Assembly (NCBI RefSeq): GCF_030605225.1
Contig: NZ_JAUWAV010000038.1
Coordinates: 1 to 42,906 of the forward strand
DNA length: 42,906 bases
Direction: 5' to 3'
Source of the DNA: Geoalkalibacter sp.
GTDB taxonomy: Bacteria; Desulfobacterota; Desulfuromonadia; Desulfuromonadales; Geoalkalibacteraceae
The position numbers were made by a program, and so were the translations under genes. Of this stretch, positions 8,182-15,909 are shown one piece after another (position 1 is the first letter of the stretch; each line of letters opens with the position of its first letter). Below the pieces are notes generated by a model. The model was not told the DNA's origin and searched no databases. It saw nothing but the letters and a program-made list of their open reading frames with translations.

Positions 8182-8462
8182 CGTGATTGCCGTTGCAGCC
8201 GAGCAGCATTCAACCTTTCGCGCAATTCATCGGTCTCCAGGGTGCGCTCGCTTTGCGCATCGGACAAACCGATGGCCAATGATTCCAAAAACCGCTGCTG
8301 CTCCCTCATCCGGTCATACTCGCCAGGCGACACCAGAACGCCGGTGGCACGACCATTCTGGGTAATGATGACCGGCCCATCCAACTGCTTTAAATACCGG
8401 GCAGCATGGGCCTTAAATTCTCCAAGGGGTACAACGCCTTCGGCGACGCGAATATCTTTCAC
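8178..8462 (-). CDS. Phd/YefM-type antitoxin
   Basis: The 94-residue protein begins with a Phd/YefM DNA-binding domain (VVPLGEFKAHAARYLKQL, then PVIITQNGRATGVLVSPGEY) and ends in a charged helical tail (ETDELRERLNAARLQRQ) that would neutralise the partner toxin. It starts with GTG at 8462, preceded by AAGGA seven bases upstream. The Phd-RelE/ParE pairing is a standard type II combination. Direct repeats around its promoter (8486-8495 and 8510-8519) are likely operator half-sites for autoregulation. Confidence 0.88.
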   Translation of the reverse strand: MKDIRVAEGVVPLGEFKAHAARYLKQLDGPVIITQNGRATGVLVSPGEYDRMREQQRFLESLAIGLSDAQSERTLETDELRERLNAARLQRQSR

Positions 8463-8485
8463 GGGGAGTTCCTTTCACAGGGCAG

Positions 8486-8526
8486 ATTCGGACCTAAATA
8501 CTACCTCGAATCCGGACCTGTCTCAA
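8486..8526 (-). promoter_or_regulatory. Promoter and candidate operator of the Phd-RelE/ParE module
   Basis: On the minus strand, TTGAGA (8521-8526) and TAGTAT (8498-8503) are 17 bp apart. Two direct repeats, ATTCGGACCT (8486-8495) and ATCCGGACCT (8510-8519), lie on either side of the -10 box with 24 bp centre spacing. They are plausible antitoxin-binding sites. Confidence 0.6.
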
Positions 8527-8550
8527 CACCCAGAAGATTATAGGCTCTTG

Positions 8551-8735
8551 GCGAACGCAGATAAAAGCGGATGGACGCGGATGAAAAGCAAAGACAAAAG
8601 CTGCTCACCACTGAGAACACTGAGGGAAAACCAAAAAACCAAGACCTGGCATTGGGGATTGAATATCGGGCTTTATCCGCCCCTATCCGCCCTGATCTGC
8701 GTTCGACAAAAAGCCGTTAAAGTCTGATGCTTTAC
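8551..8735. repeat. Intergenic repeat, copy B (with inverted arms)
   Basis: It shares GCTCACCACTGAG..CACTGAGG, then CCAAAAAAC, and the core TTTATCCGCC..ATCCGCCCTGATCTGC plus GTTCGACAA with copy C. The right CTCAGTG arm is missing, the copy ending close to the abiEii stop. The left end GCGAACGCAGATAAAAGCGG (8551-8570) and onwards is an imperfect inverted copy of the core at 8668-8707, so the element could fold into a long hairpin. It separates the two toxin-antitoxin modules. Confidence 0.75.
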
Positions 8736-8753
8736 CCCTGCAGCGACTCGATC

Positions 8754-9626
8754 TCAAGATTTCGCCACCTCATGCTTCACCCGCTCACATTCACCTGCCA
8801 CCACGTCCACCAGAACAGCCCAGAACGCCTCCTGCGCCAACGTTTCGGTCACAACCGCCGGCGGCAGAAAGCGCCGCATTTCCGACAAAAAATCCTTTTG
8901 ACACGAAGGGTCAGACTCTAACAAAGCAAGGCGCTGCTCGATCCGATTCAAAAAATCGACTCGCTCCAGGCAACGATCTGTAACCTTGCGCAACACCAAG
9001 TCCACCGGCACCGCGATGCCCTGTTGATGCAGCCAGACGATATCCCAGAGATCGCGGTTCTTTAGGCGGTTCGGTCGCAGGGCAAAGGCAACAATTTTGT
9101 CGGCGAAAATCTCTTCCCGGCTCTGTGCCTGCAATATCAGGCCCGAAGTTCCCATGTCGACCGCATAATGGTTGCGCAGCATCATGGGCCGCAGATCATG
9201 ACTGGGAAGCGCACAAACGTCGATATTGATGCGTTGGGCGGGCAGATGCTTGCGGTCGGGGCGCGTCACCAGCCGCAGTTTCCAGGTATCGACATTGCCT
9301 TCTTCGCGAACCGGCTCACTGACGGTCACCGGCAATCCATATTTGACCTCCAGCCGTTCCACCAGGACGGATCCGAGCTCCGCCAGGGCGTCCTTGGCAA
9401 ATTCCGCCCCTCCGGTAAAATCCAGATCCTCACTCAATCGCGGCGAGCCATAGCAGGCGCGCAGACAGGTTCCGCCGATAAACGTCAGCTTCTGCAAAAA
9501 ACCGGCGCGGCTCATCTCGCGCAGGATGTCATGATGCAGCAACTCTTTCTCCACCACGACCCGCAGAGGGGCAAACTGCGGCAGGCTGCGTATCGCCTCA
9601 TCGACCAGGTGATCAAACAAGCTCAT
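8754..9626 (-). CDS. abiEii: AbiEii-type nucleotidyltransferase toxin
   Basis: The 290-residue protein is of the AbiEii/DUF1814 family, type IV toxins that act as nucleotidyltransferases (shown for related MenT/AbiEii proteins to modify tRNA ends). Seen are FIGGTCLR (G-G-T motif), RLSEDLDF with the paired acidic residues, INIDVCALPS with a further acidic residue, and the EIFADKIVAFALR..RDLWDI block with Lys, Arg and Asp. ATG 9626 is preferred to a TTG at 9632. The frame overlaps the AbiEi end by 14 bases. All motifs and the full length are present. Family members give abortive-infection phage defence. Confidence 0.9.
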   Translation of the reverse strand: MSLFDHLVDEAIRSLPQFAPLRVVVEKELLHHDILREMSRAGFLQKLTFIGGTCLRACYGSPRLSEDLDFTGGAEFAKDALAELGSVLVERLEVKYGLPVTVSEPVREEGNVDTWKLRLVTRPDRKHLPAQRINIDVCALPSHDLRPMMLRNHYAVDMGTSGLILQAQSREEIFADKIVAFALRPNRLKNRDLWDIVWLHQQGIAVPVDLVLRKVTDRCLERVDFLNRIEQRLALLESDPSCQKDFLSEMRRFLPPAVVTETLAQEAFWAVLVDVVAGECERVKHEVAKS

Positions 9627-10161
9627 CGGCAAGGCCCCAATCCACCAGATCGGTATTACGACGGGTCAGTTTCATGTCCAACAGGGCCAATGCCACCGAA
9701 GCCCGCCAGAGGCGGCATTGCGGGTCATAGCTTAACTGGCCGGCAACATCGGCGGGTTTGCGCTTGGTGTGAATGAATTCAATGTGTCCGAAATCCCCAC
9801 AATCCACGATATGGCTGCGCCCGGAGGACATCAGGGTGATCCAGTTCAAAGGAATCTGGGAAATGACCCCGGCGTCGCTCAACACTGTTTCGAGGCTCAG
9901 GTAATTGAAAGCATCGGCACGCAGTTTCGCAGCGGCGTGAAACAACACCAGCCCGGCTGGATAGGCGACCCGCGGATAAAGATAGATGCCCTTGCAGACC
10001 CGCTTGAGCAGGCCGGTCTTTTGCGCGCGACTCAGCAATGCCTTAAATGCCCCGGACGCGGAATCCGGCAGTGCGCCGCGCAGATCATCCAAGGCAAAAA
10101 GATAAGTCTCCGCACTGGCAAGATTTTCCAAAACTCGGCTGAGTTGTGTCATCGGCTGCAT
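9613..10161 (-). CDS. abiEi: AbiEi-type antitoxin / transcriptional repressor
   Basis: The 182-residue partner has an N-terminal winged-helix region (residues 20-75, with LLSRAQKTGLLKRVCKGIYL) and a C-terminal antitoxin domain (FNYLSLETVLSDAG, IEFIHTKRKP, ASVALALLDM). AbiEi proteins repress their promoter and counteract AbiEii. The start is uncertain: ATG 10161 is used here, with a GTG at 10173 and an ATG at 10152 as alternatives, and none has a strong ribosome-binding site. It is translationally coupled to abiEii. Confidence 0.85.
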   Translation of the reverse strand: MQPMTQLSRVLENLASAETYLFALDDLRGALPDSASGAFKALLSRAQKTGLLKRVCKGIYLYPRVAYPAGLVLFHAAAKLRADAFNYLSLETVLSDAGVISQIPLNWITLMSSGRSHIVDCGDFGHIEFIHTKRKPADVAGQLSYDPQCRLWRASVALALLDMKLTRRNTDLVDWGLADELV

Positions 10162-10183
10162 CAAAAGGTCCACAAAAAGTGAC

Positions 10184-10212
10184 AGTATTTATAACTTTAT
10201 GTGTACCATCAA
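10184..10212 (-). promoter_or_regulatory. Possible abiE promoter
   Basis: On the minus strand, TTGATG (10207-10212) and AATACT (10184-10189) are 17 bp apart in a locally AT-rich stretch. This would put the transcript start close to the AbiEi start codon. The -10 match is weak. Confidence 0.4.
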
Positions 10213-10309
10213 TGCCTATGATGTTCAACTTTTGATTTCTTAAGCCATGGGGGCTGATTTTCGGAAGGAGCGGTGATCAATAATCTGACGCAGGCAAAGG
10301 CAAAACTCG

Positions 10310-10505
10310 CAAGCGGCTCACCACTGAGTCACTGAGATCACTGAGGAAAATCCAAAAAACAAGGTGCAGCCTTTTGGGTTACTATCAGGCTTTATCCGCC
10401 TTGATCCGCCCTGATCTGCGTTCGACAATAAGCCTTTAAAGGCTGTCGCCTTGACCCTGCCCCTCTCAGTGCCCTCTGTGCCTCAGTGGTTCCAGGCTTG
10501 TGCTT
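10310..10505. repeat. Intergenic repeat, copy C (most complete)
   Basis: This is the longest copy: a left arm GCTCACCACTGAGTCACTGA (10315 onwards, to about 10352), a core GGCTTTATCCGCC..ATCCGCCCTGATCTGC with GTTCGACAA and GCCTTTAAAGG, and a right arm CCCCTCTCAGTG..CCTCAGTGGTTCC (10460-10494). The left and right arms are imperfect inverted repeats (CACTGAG against CTCAGTG). No open frame of note is present. It lies between abiE and wecG, outside all genes. Confidence 0.8.
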
Positions 10506-10586
10506 CTTGCCTTCCAGGGGGCCATGCATTTTCCGCAAAAAACTCAAAATATCAAGGACGTCCCCCTCGAGATGCCTTAATCGCGA

Positions 10587-11339
10587 CTAAGGGCGATCTG
10601 GATTCTTCGACAAACGGATCTTTTCCCGCACCAACATAAACAAAAATTTTGTATTGGTGACGAGATAGCGCTTCCACATGCGACGCGGCTCCTGAATGAC
10701 ACGATACAGCCATTCGAGTCCCCATTTCTGCATCCACAGAGGGGCGCGCTTGACCTTTCCGGCCACGACGTCGAAGGTTCCGCCCACACCCATGACAAAG
10801 GTTACGCCCAGTTGATCGCGCCAGCGATTGATGAAATTTTCCTTTTTGGGCGAGGTGATGGCAACGAACAGCAACTGGGCGCCGGCGGCGCGGATCTTCT
10901 CGACCATGGCCGCTTCGTCGTCCCAGAAATAACCATGATGATAACCGGCGACCTTTAGGCCAGGATAGAGCGTCTGGACTTTTTTGGCAGTAGTCGAAAC
11001 GACATCCTCCTTAGCGCCGAGGAGATAAACGGAAAAATCTTCACGGGCGCTCATGGCCAGCAGTTCGTGAAAGAGATCGACTCCCGCAACCCGTTCCGGG
11101 ACATCATGACCGAGGAAGCGGGCGCCAAGCACAACACCCATGCCGTCAATGTTGATAATATCGCAGGAACGCACAGACTCATTCAATTGGGCGTCGTTGC
11201 GCATATTGACAAGCTTGGCGACATTAACCACCACATGCTGGGTAAAGCGTCTGGCGACAACCGCTTCCCGGATGGCCTCGACGGTTTCGGACATGGTAGC
11301 CACGTCCATGGGGCAGCCTAAAATTTCAATTCTGCGCAT
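10587..11339 (-). CDS. WecG/TagA/CpsF-family glycosyltransferase
   Basis: The 250-residue protein is a GT26 enzyme that adds a ManNAc-type residue (ManNAcA in the WecG case, ManNAc in TagA) to a lipid-linked acceptor at the inner face of the membrane. Motifs seen: VVNVAKLVNMRND, IINIDGMGVVLGAR, VYLLGAKEDVV, AITSPKKENFI and MGVGGTFDVVAGKVKRAP. The C-terminal basic, aromatic tail (QKWGLEWLYRVIQEPRRMWK onwards) is the usual membrane-association segment. With wecB and wecC in the same locus, UDP-ManNAcA is the likeliest donor (inference). It lies 13 bp after the AsnB-like gene. Confidence 0.92.
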   Translation of the reverse strand: MRRIEILGCPMDVATMSETVEAIREAVVARRFTQHVVVNVAKLVNMRNDAQLNESVRSCDIINIDGMGVVLGARFLGHDVPERVAGVDLFHELLAMSAREDFSVYLLGAKEDVVSTTAKKVQTLYPGLKVAGYHHGYFWDDEAAMVEKIRAAGAQLLFVAITSPKKENFINRWRDQLGVTFVMGVGGTFDVVAGKVKRAPLWMQKWGLEWLYRVIQEPRRMWKRYLVTNTKFLFMLVREKIRLSKNPDRP

Positions 11340-11352
11340 GATAAGTATCCCG

Positions 11353-13185
11353 CTATTGCAAATGTTCTTGGCGCCATAACGCCAACATCATCAGAGCAAA
11401 AATCTGCCGACTACGATCAGGCTGTCCAGTTAAATGTTGACGCCATAATTGCTCAACCCCCTGACGTACCAGTAACCCATCAAGCCCTTCCAGTAGCAAC
11501 GGTTCAAGCCAAGGACGCCATTCATTTCGAGACCAGGCGCTAAACGGCACCTGAAAACCTTTTTTCGGGCGGTGCACAATGTCAGCCGGCAAATAACGTT
11601 CAGCCATTTTTTTATGCACGACTTTCCCATGCCGCCAGCGAATTCGATAATCAATTGGCAACGATTCAACAAAATCAACCAACTGGACATCAAGCATGGG
11701 CACCCGGGCCTCAAGAGACACTGCCATACTGATTTTGTCGCCGTAAAGCAATAAATCATCGGCCAAATTCATCCGTGCATCGAGACGCATCATGCGTTCC
11801 ATGCCGGAAATATCTTTTTCTTGCCCCAGCCAAGCCAACCAATAATTCAATCGTTCAAGTGCCCCACCCTCACTGGCATCACCCAGCAAAAGTATGCGCT
11901 CACGGGCAGGGAACAATGAGCAAGCCTCGAAAATCTGTTTTGCCAGATCAGAACTAACCAGTGTTCGCAAACCACGGTCTAGGGCTTCGGGTTTAGATTG
12001 CCAACAAGAAGTCAACCCACGACCAACCTTCCAGAACCAGGGCATCGGCAAACGGTTGCGCAGAAGTTCAACCTGGTAGCGAAAGTAGCCACCCCAAGGC
12101 TCATCACTTCCTTGGCCGGTCAGCACAACTGTCACATCCTGCCTGGCCCGCCTCACCAGATGCCACATCGGCATGACCGAAGTGGTTCCCAAAGGCTCTT
12201 CGATAGCACGAACAATATCAGGAAGCGATGCTTGAAGTTGCTCAGGCTGAACAACAACCTGGTGAAAAGGCAAACCCAAAACCCGCGCAGTCTCAGCGGC
12301 GCCTTCGATTTCGCATTCCTTGTGGGCCTCACCAAAGCCGACAGTAAAACAAGGAAGTTCTGCACCAGCATCCTTGGCCATAGCAGCGACCAATGCCGAA
12401 TCGATCCCCCCAGATAGCAACACCCCGACAGGCACATCCGACAACAATTGACGTTTTACCGCCGCTGACAACTCACCTCGATACGCCTCGACGGCGTCGT
12501 CCATCGAACCATGAAAACGGTCACGATTTGGAACGATATAGCAAAGTTCCTCAAACCCACCGGTCTTGACATCTAAACGGAGATGATGTCCAGGTGGAAC
12601 ACGCCGGATGCCTCGCCAGAGAGTTGCAGGTGATGGCACATAACGGAGGCTTAGAAACTGACGTAACCCGTCAGGATCTACCTCCACGCCCAGCCCCAGA
12701 GCACGCAAGGTCCGCCTCTCGGAGGCGAACGCAAATCGCTGGCTCTCGTGGTAGAAATAAAGGGGTTTGATCCCAAAAGGGTCACGCGCAAGGTGCAGCT
12801 TTTGTTCCTGAAGATCGAGCGCGGCAAAGGCGAACATGCCGTTCAGTTTATGCAGAGTATCAGCCACCCCACGGGACGCGATCAACTCCACAAGAGTCTC
12901 GGTGTCGGAGTGTCCGCGCCATTGGCTGACGAGTCCTTTTCGCAAGGCAAGATGGTTGTAAATTTCACCATTGAACGTTACCCACCAGCGCCCATCTCGA
13001 CTAAGCATCGGCTGGTGACCGGCGGGAGAAAGGTCAAGGATGGAAAGGCGCGTATGCCCCAATACAACCCCTTGCTTACCACATTGAAGGCGCTCCAGGC
13101 CATGGCCGTCCGGACCGCGATGTCGCAAGGAATGAACTACCGAGTCGTCCAGCTCAAGACCCAGCGCACCGAAAACACCACACAT
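11353..13185 (-). CDS. Asparagine synthase-family glutamine amidotransferase
   Basis: The 610-residue enzyme has an N-terminal class II glutaminase domain with Cys2 (MCGVFGALG), RHRGPDG and FNGEIYN, then a C-terminal ATP-dependent synthetase domain with the PP-loop LLSGGIDSALVAAM and the KGFQVPFSAW block near the end. It forms an acyl-adenylate and aminates it with ammonia from glutamine. In sugar loci, homologues such as Francisella WbtH and Pseudomonas WbpS amidate uronic acids or related residues, so amidation of ManNAcA is a reasonable guess here rather than asparagine synthesis. It starts immediately after the stop of the toroid gene with no spacer, suggesting tight co-expression. Confidence 0.92.
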   Translation of the reverse strand: MCGVFGALGLELDDSVVHSLRHRGPDGHGLERLQCGKQGVVLGHTRLSILDLSPAGHQPMLSRDGRWWVTFNGEIYNHLALRKGLVSQWRGHSDTETLVELIASRGVADTLHKLNGMFAFAALDLQEQKLHLARDPFGIKPLYFYHESQRFAFASERRTLRALGLGVEVDPDGLRQFLSLRYVPSPATLWRGIRRVPPGHHLRLDVKTGGFEELCYIVPNRDRFHGSMDDAVEAYRGELSAAVKRQLLSDVPVGVLLSGGIDSALVAAMAKDAGAELPCFTVGFGEAHKECEIEGAAETARVLGLPFHQVVVQPEQLQASLPDIVRAIEEPLGTTSVMPMWHLVRRARQDVTVVLTGQGSDEPWGGYFRYQVELLRNRLPMPWFWKVGRGLTSCWQSKPEALDRGLRTLVSSDLAKQIFEACSLFPARERILLLGDASEGGALERLNYWLAWLGQEKDISGMERMMRLDARMNLADDLLLYGDKISMAVSLEARVPMLDVQLVDFVESLPIDYRIRWRHGKVVHKKMAERYLPADIVHRPKKGFQVPFSAWSRNEWRPWLEPLLLEGLDGLLVRQGVEQLWRQHLTGQPDRSRQIFALMMLALWRQEHLQ

Positions 13186-14292
13186 CTAGCAACTGCCTTT
13201 CACTGCAACCTGCAAACGGGCACGATGGTAAAGAAATGGCGCGATGCCCCATCGCAGAAAATCACGACCCCACCGACGACCGAATATGTCAATCCGGCAG
13301 TACCAATGATTGCCCTTCCGAAACTTCTGCTCCACACGTGTGGCAAAAGCGCCAGCTTCTTCGTAGCGCTTGAAATCAACTAGAAGACCCAAAAATTCCG
13401 CCTGATCATAAAGATCCCACTTGTAAGGGTCGCGATGTGATCGCTGCACAAAGCGACGGCAGAGACCCGCCTCTTTATCAAGTAAATTCTCCTGAATGAA
13501 CGCCCAACCACGGGCAATAGACTCATCTACTAATGACTGCGTCTCGGGGAGTAGACGGACCATTTTAAGGAGGTTCTTCACAATGAAGCAAGAATGGAAT
13601 CCATCAATGAAATTTCCAGGTTCATTATCAGCATAATAAAACCACCCGCCATCTTCTTTTTGTTGCCTGGTCACCCAACACGCAAGACGGGTTGCCTTTT
13701 CACGCGCCTGGTCACGAATGGATTCTCGGCCATGAACCGCATGCAAACCATAAGCAAAAGCAGCATAGGCATTAGCATTTACGACCTTACGAGGCTCATC
13801 AACGGGGGCGTAGGAGAGTGCAAGCATATTTGCATCACCATGCATGATCTTGAGTGATTCCAAGAACCCCCAGGTGCCATGAAAAAGTGCCATAGCTTCC
13901 TCGTGGAGTTCAGGCGTTTCCGCTAAAGATAGAAGGGCCTCCATAACGTAGGGGGTATTGGTCACGTAGGGGGTATTTGCATCATAAACGCCATTTTTTG
14001 AATACCAGTCAAAAGGCAAGCCCCACCCTCCACTGGAGGTGAGCATCGACCTGAATTTACTCACGACGCTGTTTTTCTTTTCAAGTGTCAAAGGCAGCAG
14101 CATCGCCTCAACATGCGCAAAATCATGTTTATCAACGCCCAGCATCCTGCGTAAAGGCACCGGAGCTAATGCATCGAGCAGGGCAACCAACCGCAAAACA
14201 ATACCAGCTGACTTATCGCCTTGATACCAGCGATGCTTGAGTCGCCCCAGAGAAGGGCATGCCCAAATATCGTAAGGGTCAAATACTTTCAT
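13186..14292 (-). CDS. Alpha/alpha-toroid protein of polysaccharide loci, function unknown
   Basis: The 368-residue soluble protein has repeated aromatic helical hairpins with GWGLPFDWYS, ANAYAAFAYGLHAV, QQKEDGGWFYYAD and IDGFHSCFIVKNLL, then YDQAEFLGLL near the end. The pattern resembles (alpha/alpha)6 barrels such as terpene cyclase-like, C5-epimerase C-terminal or unsaturated uronyl hydrolase folds. I recall related sequences in exopolysaccharide clusters under uninformative names, but know no activity. A role in modifying a uronic acid residue is possible given the AsnB neighbour. ATG 14292 has GGGA seven bases upstream; a longer frame from 14400 runs into the acetyltransferase gene and is rejected. 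It overlaps that gene by 14 bases. Confidence 0.7.
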   Translation of the reverse strand: MKVFDPYDIWACPSLGRLKHRWYQGDKSAGIVLRLVALLDALAPVPLRRMLGVDKHDFAHVEAMLLPLTLEKKNSVVSKFRSMLTSSGGWGLPFDWYSKNGVYDANTPYVTNTPYVMEALLSLAETPELHEEAMALFHGTWGFLESLKIMHGDANMLALSYAPVDEPRKVVNANAYAAFAYGLHAVHGRESIRDQAREKATRLACWVTRQQKEDGGWFYYADNEPGNFIDGFHSCFIVKNLLKMVRLLPETQSLVDESIARGWAFIQENLLDKEAGLCRRFVQRSHRDPYKWDLYDQAEFLGLLVDFKRYEEAGAFATRVEQKFRKGNHWYCRIDIFGRRWGRDFLRWGIAPFLYHRARLQVAVKGSC

Positions 14293-14827
14293 CAGATTTC
14301 CCATCTCTGTAGCGAACGATCTTCGCCGGCACCCCGGCGACAACTGCATAGGGTATAACGTCTTTGGTGACAACCGCACCGGAGCCGACCACAGAACCAC
14401 GACTCACCTTGAGACCGGGCATAAAAATAACATTCTGACCAATCCAAACATCATCTTCGACAACAGTCATTTGCCGCTCGGTCGCGCCCTGTTGAGCCAT
14501 GGGAATGTCAATTCGGTTAAAATTATGAAAACGATCTAGAAAAACTGTACCAGGCGCGATCATGACATCGTTGCCGATAATTGCGGTCTTGATAGTGATA
14601 TTCTGATTTATCTGACAACGATCCCCGATCGTTAAATTTGGACTAAAACCAACATCAATATGGGGTTCAAGTTCACACCCCTTTCCGACCCGGCACCCCA
14701 TCCCAATTAACAATAAACGCCTGATTCCTGAAAATACCCTGCCACCAGGCCAAAAGGAGTGAGGAAGCCGTATACCGATACTACGGTACATCAGCAAAGA
14801 AATGACCCTAACAATCCTCTTTAACAT
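14279..14827 (-). CDS. Left-handed beta-helix acyltransferase (O-acetyltransferase)
   Basis: The 182-residue protein has hexapeptide repeats (LTIGDR, IIGNDV, VVEDDVWIGQN, VSRGSVVGSGAVVTKDV) and the terminal motif YAVVAGVPAKIVRYR of the WbbJ/LacA/CatB-like acetyltransferases. The catalytic His is probably the one in FLDRFHNF. It would transfer acetyl from acetyl-CoA to a sugar hydroxyl or amine of the repeat unit. The N-terminal extension with a hydrophobic segment (residues 1-45) is typical for polysaccharide-locus members. ATG 14827 overlaps the end of the glycosyltransferase by seven bases. Confidence 0.88.
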   Translation of the reverse strand: MLKRIVRVISLLMYRSIGIRLPHSFWPGGRVFSGIRRLLLIGMGCRVGKGCELEPHIDVGFSPNLTIGDRCQINQNITIKTAIIGNDVMIAPGTVFLDRFHNFNRIDIPMAQQGATERQMTVVEDDVWIGQNVIFMPGLKVSRGSVVGSGAVVTKDVIPYAVVAGVPAKIVRYRDGKSDESI

Positions 14828-15909
14828 ATGGCCTCCATCACCGTGCGTATCTTTGCCCCAACCACTTCAGAGCCAAATTGCTCCAACACCCAGGCCTGGC
14901 CATTCTTGCCAAACCCAGCTCGTAATTCATAATCGCCTGCAAGTCTAGCAATCGCATCAGCTAAAAGCTTCGGGTCAGGCTTCTTGATTAAGATTCCGCA
15001 TTTGCCATCCGGTACTACATCATGTATGGGGCCCCAATCGAGAGCAACCACAGGCAATGCATGGGCCATTGCCTCGACAAACCCCATTCCGAAAGAGTCA
15101 TAACTGCTGGGAAGACAGAAAATATCGGCTTCGCGCATGAGACGAAGCTTTTCCTCCAACCCCACCCAACCCAGAAAACTCACTTGTCGCTCTACACCGA
15201 GGGCAACAACACGGTTATTAATGCCTTGCAACAAGGCCCCGTCGCCGGCCACCACAACCTTCACAAAATCGGGGAGATAGGGTATTGCCTCGACCAGCAA
15301 ATCAACACCTTTGCCAGGTTCAACCCTGGCAACAGACAAGACAGTAATCTCGTTTTTATTGCTTGAGCGGGAAATGGGCTGCTGAGCAATTGCTTCCCAC
15401 TCCTCATCCAAAGGGTTAGGTACAATATGAATTGTTTTTTTTATTCCGGAGTTATCCAGTAAGTTTTTCCACCAAGGGGTCAGTACGCACAAGACATTGG
15501 CAGGGCCCGTCGCAATACGAAAAAATAGCCGCCAATAAAGCGAGGCCATATATGTGGCCACCTCCAGTCCATGGAGTTGCATCACAACTGGCGCACCTAA
15601 TATCCTTATAAAAAAAGCTAAGATGGATTTTCGCACAAAGGAAGGTATACCGCCGCCAACATGGATGTAAGCAACAACATACTTCCCCGCGCGTCGCCCT
15701 TTTCTAAGCAGCTTAAATATCTCAAAAAAAGAGACCAACCAATGACGATATTTCCCACCGGAAGAATAGGCATGGTGCGTCGCTACAAAATCGAAACAGA
15801 GCTCAGACTGTTGCAGAGCATTAAAATATCCGTAAAGAGCATTAGCAATACCACCACTGCGTGAGGAGGGATCAGTACCTAGAACAATTAGATGAAACTT
15901 TTCAATCAT
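14821..15909 (-). CDS. GT4-family glycosyltransferase
   Basis: The 362-residue GT-B enzyme has a glycine-rich N-terminal segment (SSRSGGIANALYGYF), VVMQLHGLEV, and a C-terminal donor-binding domain: VLSVARVEPGKGVDLLVEAI, VVVAGDG, and the retaining EX7E motif in SSYDSFGMGFVEAMAHALPV. It adds one sugar to the growing lipid-linked repeat unit on the cytoplasmic face. Donor and linkage cannot be deduced. It is the only other obvious assembly glycosyltransferase besides WecG, so the repeat unit may be short or further transferases lie elsewhere. Its ATG overlaps the wzy stop by four bases. Confidence 0.92.
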   Translation of the reverse strand: MIEKFHLIVLGTDPSSRSGGIANALYGYFNALQQSELCFDFVATHHAYSSGGKYRHWLVSFFEIFKLLRKGRRAGKYVVAYIHVGGGIPSFVRKSILAFFIRILGAPVVMQLHGLEVATYMASLYWRLFFRIATGPANVLCVLTPWWKNLLDNSGIKKTIHIVPNPLDEEWEAIAQQPISRSSNKNEITVLSVARVEPGKGVDLLVEAIPYLPDFVKVVVAGDGALLQGINNRVVALGVERQVSFLGWVGLEEKLRLMREADIFCLPSSYDSFGMGFVEAMAHALPVVALDWGPIHDVVPDGKCGILIKKPDPKLLADAIARLAGDYELRAGFGKNGQAWVLEQFGSEVVGAKIRTVMEAIC

